Assembly: GCF_023715785.1 (NCBI RefSeq)
Contig: NZ_JAMBOX010000004.1
Span: 186,001-250,000 of the forward strand
DNA from: Neobacillus niacini
Lineage (GTDB): Bacteria; Bacillota; Bacilli; Bacillales; Cytobacillaceae
Length of the DNA stretch: 64,000 nt
Direction: 5' to 3'
Part shown: one piece after another, positions 9,654 to 18,121 of the stretch
Numbering within the stretch: the first letter of the stretch is position 1
Layout: each line of letters begins with the position of its first letter
Notes under the pieces: generated by a model
Database searches by the model: none
Seen by the model: only the letters and a program-made list of their open reading frames with translations
Told to the model about the DNA's origin: nothing
Position numbers and translations under genes: made by a program

Positions 9654-10265
9654 TTATTGCGCTTGCTTATAAAGCTTGTTCACTTCGTCCCAGTTAATCA
9701 GGTTAAAGAATGCACCGATGTAATCCGGGCGCTTGTTTTGATATTTCAGGTAGTAGGCATGCTCCCAAACATCAAGACCAAGAACAGGCTTCTTGCCTTC
9801 CATTAATGGGCTGTCTTGGTTAGGTGTGCTAGTAATAGCAAGGTTGCCGTTATCTACGACTAGCCAAGCCCAGCCAGAACCGAAACGGCCTGTAGCCGCT
9901 TTAGTAAACTCATCTTTGAATTGCTCGTAGCTTCCGAATGCCTGATTAATCGCATCGGCAATTTCACCTGTTGGTGCGCCGCCTGCATTTGGAGCAAGGA
10001 TATTCCAGAATAGGCTATGGTTAGCATGGCCGCCGCCATTGTTGCGTACAGCAGTGCGGATATTCTCAGGAACAGCGTCCAGGTTAGCGATTAGTTCTTC
10101 GACGCTCTTGCTTGAAAGGTCATCATGTCCTTCAAGAGCGGCGTTTAAATTGTTCACATATGTAGCGTGGTGGCGGTCATGGTGAATATTCATTGTTTGC
10201 TCATCGAAATGTGGCTCAAGTGCATTTGCTGCATAAGGTAAAGCCGGTAGTTCATACTTTGCCAT
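9654..10265 (-). CDS. sodA: Superoxide dismutase, Mn type (SodA)
   Basis: Converts superoxide to oxygen and hydrogen peroxide in the cytoplasm. With ATG 10265 the protein is 203 residues, the normal size. Metal ligands are visible: H28, H83 (HANHSLFW), D165 and H169 ([12 protein letters not shown]). GGGHANHS and the downstream pattern fit the Mn/cambialistic Bacillus enzyme; metal choice is by family. The start is set by AGGGGGA about 6 bases upstream; the 23 extra codons upstream in frame lack support. It is convergent with rarA. In B. subtilis sodA sits elsewhere in the chromosome. Confidence 0.97.
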   Translation of the reverse strand: MAKYELPALPYAANALEPHFDEQTMNIHHDRHHATYVNNLNAALEGHDDLSSKSVEELIANLDAVPENIRTAVRNNGGGHANHSLFWNILAPNAGGAPTGEIADAINQAFGSYEQFKDEFTKAATGRFGSGWAWLVVDNGNLAITSTPNQDSPLMEGKKPVLGLDVWEHAYYLKYQNKRPDYIGAFFNLINWDEVNKLYKQAQ

Positions 10266-10394
10266 TTTATAGTCCCCCTGTATTATTAAATTGATTACTC
10301 TCTCATTATAGTGCAGGATATTTAACTTTTTCAACTAATAAGTTTAGAAAATAAAAACGACTACTTAGACAATTACTTTTAAAGCTGTCCCTCT

Positions 10395-11234
10395 CTAGTA
10401 GATTTTCCGCTGCCTAATCCACTTAGTGGCAACCCATTTTTCACCCTGTGTAACTGGTACAGAGGTATGTAATGAAAATCGATCCACCTGCCCTTTGCTA
10501 TTGCCATAATGAAAATAAACGGCAGAGCCTTTTTTAGGGACAATTGAAACACCGGCTTTTGGAAAGACTGTTTCCCCACCTGATGAAACATCGTTTAAGT
10601 AGATTAAAAAGGTTCCTATTCGCTGTCCGCCTTTTTCCGCTTTAATCTGTCCTGAAGGAAAATAATCAAAGTGAGGCTTGTATTCTTCGCCAATTTTATA
10701 GTGTAAAACCTGGAGCCCTTCTCCCTGTTCAATCGGATAATTCGTTAATTCAGCGATTATTTGTTCAATTTTCCAAACAAGCGAATTTTCACGAATGGTA
10801 TAGTACATCCCCTTGCTTGTCCTGCCCGATACCGCTACTTCCTCACCGGTACTAGCGTCAATGACATGGGATGGCTCCAGTCGACCCATAGAGAGATTAA
10901 TCAGTTCATCACATTCTTCCATGCTTAAGACATTGTCCAGGTGCAGGATAAATGGATGCTCAACTCTGGAAAGGACCTTAATTTCACGGTCACTGGTATA
11001 AAGTGTATTGCCCTTCTGTCCTATATCAGGTACTTCATGCAAATAAGGAATTTGCTTATCTTTGGTTTCAATTGATTGGTTTCCAATAATCCGTAGGATG
11101 GTCCTTAGGGCAAACACTTCGTCAAATCCTTTTATTACCATTGCATTAACGATTGCCTCAGGGGCTGCGCCGTTATTCACTGTCTGCAAAATCCAATCCT
11201 TTAAATCACCGGATATATGCTTGATTTTTTCCAT
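10395..11234 (-). CDS. 2-oxoglutarate/Fe(II) oxygenase, bacterial prolyl 4-hydroxylase-like
   Basis: A 279-residue protein. The C-terminal two thirds form a P4Hc double-stranded beta helix with the metal triad H-x-D (HFDYFPSG, near residues 188-190) and distal H (SLHTSVPV near 255), and the 2-oxoglutarate lysine in GEKWVATKW. GQRIGTFLIYLND and GGETVFPKAG are typical of the Bacillus anthracis P4H group, which hydroxylates proline in peptides. The first 75 residues are a helical extension without catalytic motifs. ATG 11234 follows AAAGGAGC; the upstream in-frame ATG lacks one. It lies 43 bases after the HesB-like gene. The natural substrate is unknown. Confidence 0.88.
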   Translation of the reverse strand: MEKIKHISGDLKDWILQTVNNGAAPEAIVNAMVIKGFDEVFALRTILRIIGNQSIETKDKQIPYLHEVPDIGQKGNTLYTSDREIKVLSRVEHPFILHLDNVLSMEECDELINLSMGRLEPSHVIDASTGEEVAVSGRTSKGMYYTIRENSLVWKIEQIIAELTNYPIEQGEGLQVLHYKIGEEYKPHFDYFPSGQIKAEKGGQRIGTFLIYLNDVSSGGETVFPKAGVSIVPKKGSAVYFHYGNSKGQVDRFSLHTSVPVTQGEKWVATKWIRQRKIY

Positions 11235-11277
11235 TGCGAATTGCTCCTTTAAGCGAATGCCAACCGGCACAACGGAC

Positions 11278-11571
11278 TCATGGCTTTACATATTTGTATT
11301 CCAGTTCATCCTCTTTTTCATCATACTCAATATGAAGGTCATGACCGTCAAAAAACCATAAATCATCCGCTTCGATATAAAATAGAATCCCATCCATTTG
11401 AGAACTGACAGCAACTTTTACTGGCTCCTCCACTGTAAAAGCCAAACTATAGCCTTTCTGAACTGGACTATTGCCATAAATCTGCGTATAAAACCGCAAT
11501 GTATCACCGCTTTTAAGCCCGATATCTTCCTTAAACCACTTTAATGCCTGATTACTGATGACAATTTCCAT
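11278..11571 (-). CDS. HesB/YneR-like iron-sulfur carrier-fold protein
   Basis: A 97-residue protein of the HesB/YneR group: MEIVISNQALKWFKEDIGL at the start, the LRFYTQIYG strand and the GYSLAFTVEEP segment. The cysteines that hold Fe-S clusters in true A-type carriers (IscA/SufA) are absent, so cluster transfer is doubtful and the protein may bind something else or act structurally. ATG 11571 is preceded by GAGGAGG. It may be co-transcribed with the downstream oxygenase gene. Confidence 0.8.
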   Translation of the reverse strand: MEIVISNQALKWFKEDIGLKSGDTLRFYTQIYGNSPVQKGYSLAFTVEEPVKVAVSSQMDGILFYIEADDLWFFDGHDLHIEYDEKEDELEYKYVKP

Positions 11572-11763
11572 AAATTTATTCCTCCTCTGTCATATTATAC
11601 TAAAAAGAAAAATGGAAAATAAAATAATTTTAGTCGATACTCCCATATTAGTTTTGATAAATCAAAAAGTAGTATACCAGTAAATAAATATGTTACAATG
11701 GACCTTATAATTTTGCATATTTTCATTCCTTTTGGTTTGATAAATATAGGCAGGTGATGAACA

Positions 11764-12390
11764 ATGGGCGTAAGAGTCTCAACTAAAGATAAAATCCTTG
11801 AACTATTAAAAAAAGAGACAAATCTAACCGTAAGCGAACTGTCTAAATTTTTGGGGATTACTGAAATGGCGGTCAGAAAACACTTGACCGTTTTGGAACG
11901 AGATTCGCTCCTTACGATCACCGAAGTCCGGCAGCCGATGGGAAGGCCGTTGCAGGTCTATTCTTTATCTTCACAGGCGGATGAAATGTTTCCTAACAGT
12001 TACGAGACATTGGCGATTGAATTTCTTCAGGACCTTGAAGAATTGCATGGGGAGGAAATAATCGACCTTCTATTGGAAAAAAGAAGCGAGCGCCAGAAAA
12101 AAAATTACTTGCCCCAAATGCATAACAAAAATTTCGCTGAGAAAGTTCACCAGCTGAAGGAAATCCAACTTAAGAAGGGCTATATGGCCGAACTGAAAAA
12201 AATTGATGACAAAACGTATGAGTTGATTGAATATAATTGCCCGATTTTCACAGTGGCGAAACAATATAAAAAGGCATGCAGCTGTGAAACCAATATGTTT
12301 AAAAACGTTTTGGGCACAGAACTCGTCAAAAGAGTTACCTGCAAGACCGATGATGAAGACCATTGCCGATTTTTAATAAAAGCCCAATGA
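11764..12390 (+). CDS. SufR-like (COG2345) winged-helix regulator with C-terminal cysteine cluster
   Basis: A 208-residue regulator. The N-terminus is a winged helix of the DeoR/ArsR type (NLTVSELSKFLGITEMAVRK near residues 20-40). The C-terminus has cysteines C159, C172, C174, C193 and C201; the C159-x12-C172 spacing and the NCP / CSCE / VTC pattern resemble SufR-type regulators, where cysteines hold an Fe-S cluster and sense iron or redox state. Cluster binding here is inference. ATG 11764 follows AGGTGATGAAC. It is divergent from the HesB-like and oxygenase genes, which makes them likely targets. A terminator follows. Confidence 0.8.
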   Translation: MGVRVSTKDKILELLKKETNLTVSELSKFLGITEMAVRKHLTVLERDSLLTITEVRQPMGRPLQVYSLSSQADEMFPNSYETLAIEFLQDLEELHGEEIIDLLLEKRSERQKKNYLPQMHNKNFAEKVHQLKEIQLKKGYMAELKKIDDKTYELIEYNCPIFTVAKQYKKACSCETNMFKNVLGTELVKRVTCKTDDEDHCRFLIKAQ

Positions 12391-12395
12391 GAACA

Positions 12396-12425
12396 AGCCG
12401 GATACCAACACCGGCTCTTTTTTTT
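12396..12425 (+). terminator. Terminator after the SufR-like gene
   Basis: AGCCGG (12396-12401) and CCGGCT (12411-12416) form a stem with a 9-base loop, followed by a T run to 12425. Confidence 0.85.
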
Positions 12426-12501
12426 GAAAAATTGGGATTCATATTTCTGTCTGTAACGAGAAAACTAAGCCATATAAATATTCACAGAAAGCAGGGGAAA
12501 T

Positions 12502-13122
12502 ATGGCTAAAGTGTTAGTTGTCAGGGCCCATCCATTAAACCAGCGAACCTCTCGCTCGATGCAAGTGACAGATGCTTTTGTTGAATCTTACCGGAGGCAC
12601 CATCCGGATGACTATATTGAAGACATCAATCTCTTTAATATGATGGTCCCTGAAATCGATCAGGACTTGTTAGATGCCTGGGATGAGCTGGGACAGGGCA
12701 AACCCTTTTATCAATTATCCAACTCTCAACAGCATAAAGTAACGCTATTTAATTCATTTACCGCAGGCTTTATGGAGCAGGATAAGGTAATTATCGCCAA
12801 TCCATTATGGAATTTAAGTATCCCAACACGATTAAAAGCATGGTTTGATTCGATTACAGTTGCCGGTAAGACATTTAAATATACGGAAACTGGGTCGGTT
12901 GGATTGGCCGAAGGCAAAAAAGTCCTTCATATTCAGGCCAACGGCGGTTTCTACAATGGCTCGGATCCTGCCAGCCAATATGTAAAAATGCTGTTAACCT
13001 TCCTGGGTGTTGCAGATTTTTATCAGCTGTTTGTCGAAGGAATGGACCAAGCACCGGATCGGGCCACCGAAATTGTTAATAATGCCATTCAGAAAGCTAC
13101 AGAATTGGCAAAAACATTCTAA
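12502..13122 (+). CDS. azoR: FMN-dependent NADH azoreductase
   Basis: Flavodoxin-fold quinone/azo reductase that makes two-electron reductions with NADH and FMN. The 206 residues are normal for AzoR. Visible: the N-terminal FMN loop HPLNQRTSRSMQ (residues 11-22), the NPLWNLSIPTRLKAWFD flavin and dimer segment near 95-111, and the IQANGGFYNGSDPA loop near 145. ATG 12502 follows GCAGGGG. It has its own terminator on each side and closes the redox block. Confidence 0.92.
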   Translation: MAKVLVVRAHPLNQRTSRSMQVTDAFVESYRRHHPDDYIEDINLFNMMVPEIDQDLLDAWDELGQGKPFYQLSNSQQHKVTLFNSFTAGFMEQDKVIIANPLWNLSIPTRLKAWFDSITVAGKTFKYTETGSVGLAEGKKVLHIQANGGFYNGSDPASQYVKMLLTFLGVADFYQLFVEGMDQAPDRATEIVNNAIQKATELAKTF

Positions 13123-13126
13123 AGCA

Positions 13127-13151
13127 AAAAATCCCCAATCCGGGGATTTTT
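13127..13151. terminator. Bidirectional terminator between azoR and tcdA
   Basis: AAAAATCCCC (13127-13136) pairs with GGGGATTTTT (13142-13151) around a 5-base loop, with A/T runs on both sides. It serves both converging genes. Confidence 0.9.
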
Positions 13152-13919
13152 CTATTTCTCGTCGCTCACTCGGACAATTTTAATGTCTTTTAACAGTTCC
13201 CTCACCACGTAGCTAGCCATGATTAACCCGCAGGCTGACGGCACGAACGCATTGGAAGCAGGCGGCATTTGGGCCTTTCGAATTTCGGCTTTGTCATTCC
13301 CGACAACTTGTCTGACATCCTCACGAATGACAATCGGACTTTCGTCGGAAAAGACTACAGGAATCCCTTTGTGAATTCTTTCTTTACGGAGCTTTGTCCG
13401 GATAACCTTTGCAATCGGGTCAGTATGAGTCTTGGAAATATCGGCGATTTGGAACCGGGTCGGGTCCATTTTATTGGCTGCACCCATGCTTGAGATAATC
13501 GGGATCTTTCTTTTGAGGCATTCCTTCATCAAGTGGATTTTATAAACAATCGTATCCGAAGCATCCACGACAAAGTCCAAGTTATGGCTGAAAATTTCCT
13601 CATAGGTTTCTTCAGTATAGAACATTTTTAACGCGATGACTTCACAATCCGGATTAATATCTTTAATCCGCTCCTTCATTAAATCAGCCTTAGGCTGGCC
13701 GATTGTAGACAGCAGGGCGATTAACTGGCGGTTAATATTCGTAATATCGACATCGTCTTTATCGATAAGGATTAATTTACCGACACCCGATCGGGCCAGT
13801 GCTTCCGCGGCAAAGGAGCCTACTCCGCCAATGCCGAGAACCGCCACGGTGGTATTTTTCATAATATCGAGTCCTTCTTTACCTATCGCAAGCTCATTAC
13901 GAGAAAATTGATGCAGCAT
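13152..13919 (-). CDS. tcdA: tRNA threonylcarbamoyladenosine dehydratase TcdA (YrvM)
   Basis: E1-like (ThiF/MoeB fold) enzyme that uses ATP to cyclise t6A37 of tRNA to ct6A. With ATG 13919 (TTGGAGTG upstream) the protein is 255 residues. Visible: nucleotide loop GIGGVGSFAAEALARSG near residues 30-46, DKDDVDITNINRQ near 55-67, VDASDT near 120, and the C-terminal PPASNAFVPSACGLIMAS. The frame stays open upstream to 14300, but that stretch is the 6S RNA gene and encodes no plausible protein. In B. subtilis yrvM likewise lies beside a 6S RNA gene and aspS. Confidence 0.95.
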   Translation of the reverse strand: MLHQFSRNELAIGKEGLDIMKNTTVAVLGIGGVGSFAAEALARSGVGKLILIDKDDVDITNINRQLIALLSTIGQPKADLMKERIKDINPDCEVIALKMFYTEETYEEIFSHNLDFVVDASDTIVYKIHLMKECLKRKIPIISSMGAANKMDPTRFQIADISKTHTDPIAKVIRTKLRKERIHKGIPVVFSDESPIVIREDVRQVVGNDKAEIRKAQMPPASNAFVPSACGLIMASYVVRELLKDIKIVRVSDEK

Positions 13920-14039
13920 TATGTTCACTCCAAGTATTAATTTCGATTTTATTCTAATATTTTTCACCCTAAAAAATATATCATACTCATCAATAAAAAC
14001 AAGTATCTGGATAGGAATTATATTAAATAACGAAAATAA

Positions 14040-14065
14040 AACCCCTCTGCATGAGCAGAGAGGCT
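14040..14065 (-). terminator. Second terminator-like hairpin downstream of 6S RNA
   Basis: Arms CCCCTCTGC and GCAGAGAGG pair over 9 bases with one mismatch around an ATGA loop; on the minus strand TTTTATTTT follows. It backs up the 6S RNA terminator and shields tcdA from read-through. Confidence 0.7.
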
Positions 14066-14073
14066 GAATGATT

Positions 14074-14289
14074 AAAAAAAGCGAAGAGTCCCAATGGTGC
14101 CGTCGCTTTTTGATCCTTCGTTTTGATCCCGCACTCAGCAGGTGGGTGTCCTGTTCCCGGTTTTGTAAGTCCCCTTGCTCGTTATAGAGTGGGGCTTTTA
14201 CGCAATCGGAAAACGCTGGACTCCCGGATAAAATGTGTTCGGTCAAAACTTCAGGTAACACAACGAACATTTCAGGACTCTTCTTGATT
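14074..14289 (-). ncRNA. ssrSA: 6S RNA (SsrS, BsrA-type)
   Basis: About 216 bases between aspS and tcdA, the position of B. subtilis 6S-1 RNA. 6S RNA binds the housekeeping RNA polymerase by imitating an open promoter. The two ends pair over a long interrupted stem, and the middle holds the typical CCGGGAGTCCAGCG, AAAAGCCCCACT, CAAGGGGAC and CGGGAACAGGACACCCACC segments. A near-consensus promoter precedes it (TTGAAG, 17 bases, TATGAT). It ends with a 9-bp hairpin (14076-14084 with 14103-14111) followed by seven T. The transcript ends are estimated from promoter and terminator. Confidence 0.88.
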
Positions 14290-14295
14290 GATTTA

Positions 14296-14324
14296 ATCAT
14301 AGCATATTTTCAGGATGCCTTCAA
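14296..14324 (-). promoter_or_regulatory. Promoter of 6S RNA
   Basis: -35 TTGAAG (14319-14324) and -10 TATGAT (14296-14301) are separated by exactly 17 bases, with TG at the extended -10 position. It lies in the gap after the aspS stop. Confidence 0.85.
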
Positions 14325-14347
14325 GGCGGCCTGAAAGCAAATTCCAG

Positions 14348-16117
14348 TTATTTTTTAACATTTAATGACAAATTAAGCTCTGTCAATTGAGCCGGAGCCA
14401 CCTCGCTCGGCGCATCCATTAACAGGTCGCTGGCGCTTGCTGTTTTCGGGAAAGCAATCGTATCGCGCAGGTTAGTTCTTCCAGCCAGCAGCATCACCAA
14501 TCGGTCAAGTCCCAGGGCAATTCCACCGTGCGGAGGTGTTCCATATTCGAACGCGTTTAACAGGAAGCCGAACTGAGCCTGAGCTTCTTCAGGAGTAAAG
14601 CCAAGCACATTGAACATTTTTTCCTGGATCGACCGCTCGAATATCCTCAATGAACCGCCGCCAAGCTCGTAGCCATTCAGTACAATGTCATAGGCCTGGG
14701 CGCGCACCTTTGACGGATCACTATCCAAATATTCCAAATCCTCCCGAACCGGCATGGTAAATGGATGGTGGGCAGCAAAATAGCGGCCTGCTTCCTCGTC
14801 GTATTCCAATAACGGCCAATCCGTTACCCAAAGGAAATTGAATTTGCTCTGGTCAATTAGGCCAAGCTCTTTGCCAAGCTTTAAACGTAACGCTCCGAGC
14901 GCATCGGCCACAACAGACTTTTTATCGGCAACAAACAGGAGCAAATCCCCTGCTGAGGCCTCCAAGGTTGCTGTTAATGCCGCGGCATCTTCATCAGGGA
15001 AGAATTTCGCAATCGGTCCCTTTAATCCTTCGGTATCAACCTTCAGCCAGGCAAGACCTTTGGCGCCATATACAGCGACAAACTCCGTTAACGCATCAAT
15101 GTCCTTGCGCGAGTACTTTTCAGCAGCTCCCTTCACATTGATGGCTTTCACTTGTCCACCGCTTCTAACGGCTGAAGCAAATACTTTAAACCCGGATTCC
15201 TTCACGATTTCAGACAGATCAACAAGCTCAAGACCAAAGCGGGTATCAGGCTTATCTGAGCCGAAGCGACTCATCGCTTCATCATAACTCATCCGCGGGA
15301 ATGGCACAGTCACCTCAATGCCTTTGACTTCCTTCATCAACTGGGACATCATTCGTTCCATCAATTCCATGATGTCATCCTGGCTTAAGAAGCTTGTTTC
15401 AATGTCAATTTGGGTAAATTCTGGCTGGCGGTCAGCACGCAAATCTTCGTCACGGAAGCAGCGGGCGATTTGATAGTACCGCTCCACTCCCCCAACCATC
15501 AGCAATTGCTTAAACAGCTGCGGTGATTGCGGCAACGCGTAGAATTCTCCCGGATGCACACGGCTTGGAACCAAATAGTCGCGCGCCCCCTCAGGTGTGC
15601 TTTTCGTTAAAATCGGTGTTTCAATATCCAGGAATCCTTCCGAATCCAGGAAATCCCTAATTTGCTTGGTTACTCTATGGCGCATTTTTAATGTTTCAAA
15701 GATAACCGGTCGGCGGAAGTCCAAATAACGGTATTTTAGCCGGATATCCTCCGCTGCATCCGTTTTGTCGGAAATCGTAAACGGCGGTGTTTTGGCCTCA
15801 TTAATAATCGTTACTTGTTCAGCCTGAATTTCGATTTTTCCAGTTTTCAAATTTTCATTGACAGTGCCGGGCTCACGGGCCACGACGGTTCCGACAACAT
15901 CCAATACATATTCGTTACGGATTTTTTCCGCAATCGCCAAGGCATTATTTGATACCTCCGGATTGAATACGACTTGAACAATCCCGGAACGGTCGCGCAA
16001 ATCGATAAAAATTAACCCGCCAAGGTCGCGTCGTCTCTGGACCCAGCCCTTTAATGTCACTTTTTCCCCTACTGCTGTTTCAGGTACTTCACCGCAAAAA
16101 TACGATCTCCCAAACAT
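14348..16117 (-). CDS. aspS: Aspartyl-tRNA synthetase
   Basis: Class II synthetase that charges tRNA-Asp. The 589 residues are the bacterial size with the GAD insertion. Visible: N-terminal OB anticodon domain ([20 protein letters not shown] near 25-45), motif 2 [20 protein letters not shown] near 217-236, and motif 3 [15 protein letters not shown] near 535. ATG 16117 follows GAAGGAGGAG and starts 4 bases after the hisS stop, so the two are co-translated from one T-box-controlled transcript. Confidence 0.98.
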   Translation of the reverse strand: MFGRSYFCGEVPETAVGEKVTLKGWVQRRRDLGGLIFIDLRDRSGIVQVVFNPEVSNNALAIAEKIRNEYVLDVVGTVVAREPGTVNENLKTGKIEIQAEQVTIINEAKTPPFTISDKTDAAEDIRLKYRYLDFRRPVIFETLKMRHRVTKQIRDFLDSEGFLDIETPILTKSTPEGARDYLVPSRVHPGEFYALPQSPQLFKQLLMVGGVERYYQIARCFRDEDLRADRQPEFTQIDIETSFLSQDDIMELMERMMSQLMKEVKGIEVTVPFPRMSYDEAMSRFGSDKPDTRFGLELVDLSEIVKESGFKVFASAVRSGGQVKAINVKGAAEKYSRKDIDALTEFVAVYGAKGLAWLKVDTEGLKGPIAKFFPDEDAAALTATLEASAGDLLLFVADKKSVVADALGALRLKLGKELGLIDQSKFNFLWVTDWPLLEYDEEAGRYFAAHHPFTMPVREDLEYLDSDPSKVRAQAYDIVLNGYELGGGSLRIFERSIQEKMFNVLGFTPEEAQAQFGFLLNAFEYGTPPHGGIALGLDRLVMLLAGRTNLRDTIAFPKTASASDLLMDAPSEVAPAQLTELNLSLNVKK

Positions 16118-16120
16118 GCG

Positions 16121-17395
16121 TTACTCCTCCTTCAACCCTTGAAAATATTGCACAACAGAATCAAGGTCCACTTCCTTTTGTTCCCCTGACGCCATATTTT
16201 TCACATTGATTTTGCTGTTTTTAAGCTCATCGTCACCAAGAATAGCCACATACTTTGCCTTTAGGCGGTCAGCGGCTTTAAACTGGGCTTTAATTTTTCG
16301 ATTCAAGTAATCTCTTTCGGCAGAAAAACCGGCGAGGCGAAGCTGTTGCAACAGTACGACCGTGTAATCCTTAGCTTCTTCTCCAAGCGCCGCCAGGTAA
16401 ATATCGATGCTCTCATTCATTTCCATTTCAACGCCCTCAGCCTTTAGAGCGGCGATCAGACGTTCAATACTAAGGGCAAGCCCAATTCCCGGTGTTTCCG
16501 GTCCACCGATTTCGTCAACCAGGCCATTATAGCGTCCGCCGCCGCACAGGGTCGTAATCGCTCCGAAGCCTTCGGCGCTACTCATGATTTCAAATGAGGT
16601 GTGATTATAATAATCCAGGCCGCGGACGAGATTGGAGTCAACCTCAAACGGAATATCAAGCTGGGTCAAATAAGTTTTCACCTTTTCAAAATAGGCTTGC
16701 GATTCCTCGTTTAAGTAATCGAGAATCGATGGCGCCGATTTCATCAATTCGTGGTCACGGTCCACCTTGCAATCCAAAATGCGAAGTGGATTTTTTTCAA
16801 GCCGGTTTTGACAGTCTTTGCAAAACTCGCCAATTCTTGGTTTGAAGTGATTGATTAACGCCTCTCGGTGTGCATTGCGGCTTTCCTTGTCGCCAAGACT
16901 GTTGATAATCAGCTTGAGCTTCGTCAAGCCCAATCCCTTATATAGGTTCATCGCCAGGGAGATGACTTCGGCATCTATTGCCGGATCATTGCTTCCAAGC
17001 GCCTCGATTCCAAATTGGACAAATTGGCGGAATCGGCCCGATTGCGGGCGTTCATAGCGGAACATCGGTCCCATATAATAAAGCTTTACAGGCTGATTGG
17101 CATAGCCAAACATTTTTTTCTCGACAAATGCTCGCACCGTTGAGGCAGTGCCCTCGGGCCTTAATGTAATGCTCCTGCCACCGCGGTCTTCGAATGTATA
17201 CATTTCCTTTTGAACGATATCTGTGGTATCCCCCACACCCCGTGAAAACAGCTCCGTATGCTCAAAAATCGGTGTCCGAATTTCTTTATATTGGTACTTT
17301 TCACAAAGCTCACGCGCCTTCGTTTCAATCAGCTGCCACAGCTCCACTTCGCCTGGCAAAATATCCTGCGTCCCTCTTGGTAAGCTAATTGACAT
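16121..17395 (-). CDS. hisS: Histidyl-tRNA synthetase
   Basis: Class II synthetase that charges tRNA-His. The 424 residues are typical. Visible: [12 protein letters not shown] at the start, motif 2 region [17 protein letters not shown] near 109-125, the histidine signature [15 protein letters not shown] near 258-272, and the C-terminal anticodon domain. ATG 17395 follows AGAAGGAGGG. It is the first gene of the hisS-aspS operon and lies directly after the T-box leader. Confidence 0.98.
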   Translation of the reverse strand: MSISLPRGTQDILPGEVELWQLIETKARELCEKYQYKEIRTPIFEHTELFSRGVGDTTDIVQKEMYTFEDRGGRSITLRPEGTASTVRAFVEKKMFGYANQPVKLYYMGPMFRYERPQSGRFRQFVQFGIEALGSNDPAIDAEVISLAMNLYKGLGLTKLKLIINSLGDKESRNAHREALINHFKPRIGEFCKDCQNRLEKNPLRILDCKVDRDHELMKSAPSILDYLNEESQAYFEKVKTYLTQLDIPFEVDSNLVRGLDYYNHTSFEIMSSAEGFGAITTLCGGGRYNGLVDEIGGPETPGIGLALSIERLIAALKAEGVEMEMNESIDIYLAALGEEAKDYTVVLLQQLRLAGFSAERDYLNRKIKAQFKAADRLKAKYVAILGDDELKNSKINVKNMASGEQKEVDLDSVVQYFQGLKEE

Positions 17396-17454
17396 AGCAG
17401 AAAGCCCTCCTTCTTTTTTTCATTTTTTATGTATAGCGGACATTTTTTCCAAAT

Positions 17455-17737
17455 AAAAAAACTCCCATCCCTTGTATAAAACAAGGGACGGAAGTTTGCT
17501 TCCGCGGTGCCACCCTAGTTGAAAGGCCAAAAATTGCATAAGCCTTTCCTCTCAAACAGTTAACGCCTGTCACGTTCTTCTCCTACTAGAGACCAGATCT
17601 TTTTCAGAGAGAAACCTACGGAGTGTTCTTTCATTAAGATTCATGCGGAAATACTTTCAGCCCGGGGCATTTCCTCTCTTTTCATGGATTTCGCCTTAAC
17701 TACTATGCTCCATCATTGGTTCAGATAATTTCATTAT
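17455..17737 (-). promoter_or_regulatory. T-box riboswitch leader of hisS-aspS
   Basis: The T-box sequence AGGGTGGCACCGCGGA is at 17501-17516 on the minus strand. It is followed by a terminator hairpin TCCCTTGT/ACAAGGGA (17468-17475 with 17481-17488) and a T run. Upstream, stem I shows AGTA and AGAGAG elements, and the 3' side of its internal loop reads GAACAC, with CAC (His) at 17623-17625 as the best specifier. Uncharged tRNA-His would bind here and stop termination. The T-box call is firm; the specifier is read by eye. Confidence 0.95.
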
Positions 17738-17743
17738 TTAATA

Positions 17744-17772
17744 ATAATACGGAGCATCGTCGGCAATGTCAA
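17744..17772 (-). promoter_or_regulatory. Promoter of hisS-aspS T-box transcript
   Basis: Consensus -35 TTGACA (17767-17772) and -10 TATTAT (17744-17749) with a 17-base spacer. The expected start is near 17737. Confidence 0.9.
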
Positions 17773-17779
17773 GCAAGAA

Positions 17780-17956
17780 TTATGATCTTTCCAGCCGTTT
17801 TTTTAACTTTCTGACATCGCGCATCGATAATCCAAATTCAGAAGCAAGCTCAAATGTCCCTGAGTGCTGCTCTTTTTGAATAAAATCATGAAAATCCACC
17901 CCGAACAACCGTCCATCCATTGATTGTATGTTTGAAGCTTTGTCGCTTGCTCTCAT
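17780..17956 (-). CDS. yrzK: Small YrzK-like helix-turn-helix protein
   Basis: A 58-residue protein: MRASDKASNIQSMDGRLFGV, then a helix-turn-helix-like end (TFELASEFGLSMRDVRKLKKRL) that resembles a small DNA-binding helix pair. ATG 17956 is preceded by a run of six G ending in GAT. It lies between the hisS promoter and the divergent amidase gene, the place of B. subtilis yrzK. The stop (17780) is only a few bases before the hisS -35 box. Function unknown. Confidence 0.75.
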   Translation of the reverse strand: MRASDKASNIQSMDGRLFGVDFHDFIQKEQHSGTFELASEFGLSMRDVRKLKKRLERS

Positions 17957-18121
17957 TGCTAATCCCCCCTGATTGGACTTCCTATTATGCTTATTATTTC
18001 CAAACAGGGTGAAATCATTCGCTAAACCATTGCAAATTATTATTATATGGCCGAAATTGGCAATTTAGGAATGATTTTCAGCAAACTTTACGTTAAAATG
18101 AATTTGAGAAGGAGGTTCACG

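Noticed and set aside
13920-14300. N-terminal extension of TcdA
   Set aside because: It overlaps the 6S RNA gene; the ThiF fold begins after ATG 13919, which has its own TTGGAGTG site.
18047-18121. Upstream start for the amidase
   Set aside because: It would place 25 residues ahead of a clear signal peptide; GAAGGAGG fits ATG 18122.
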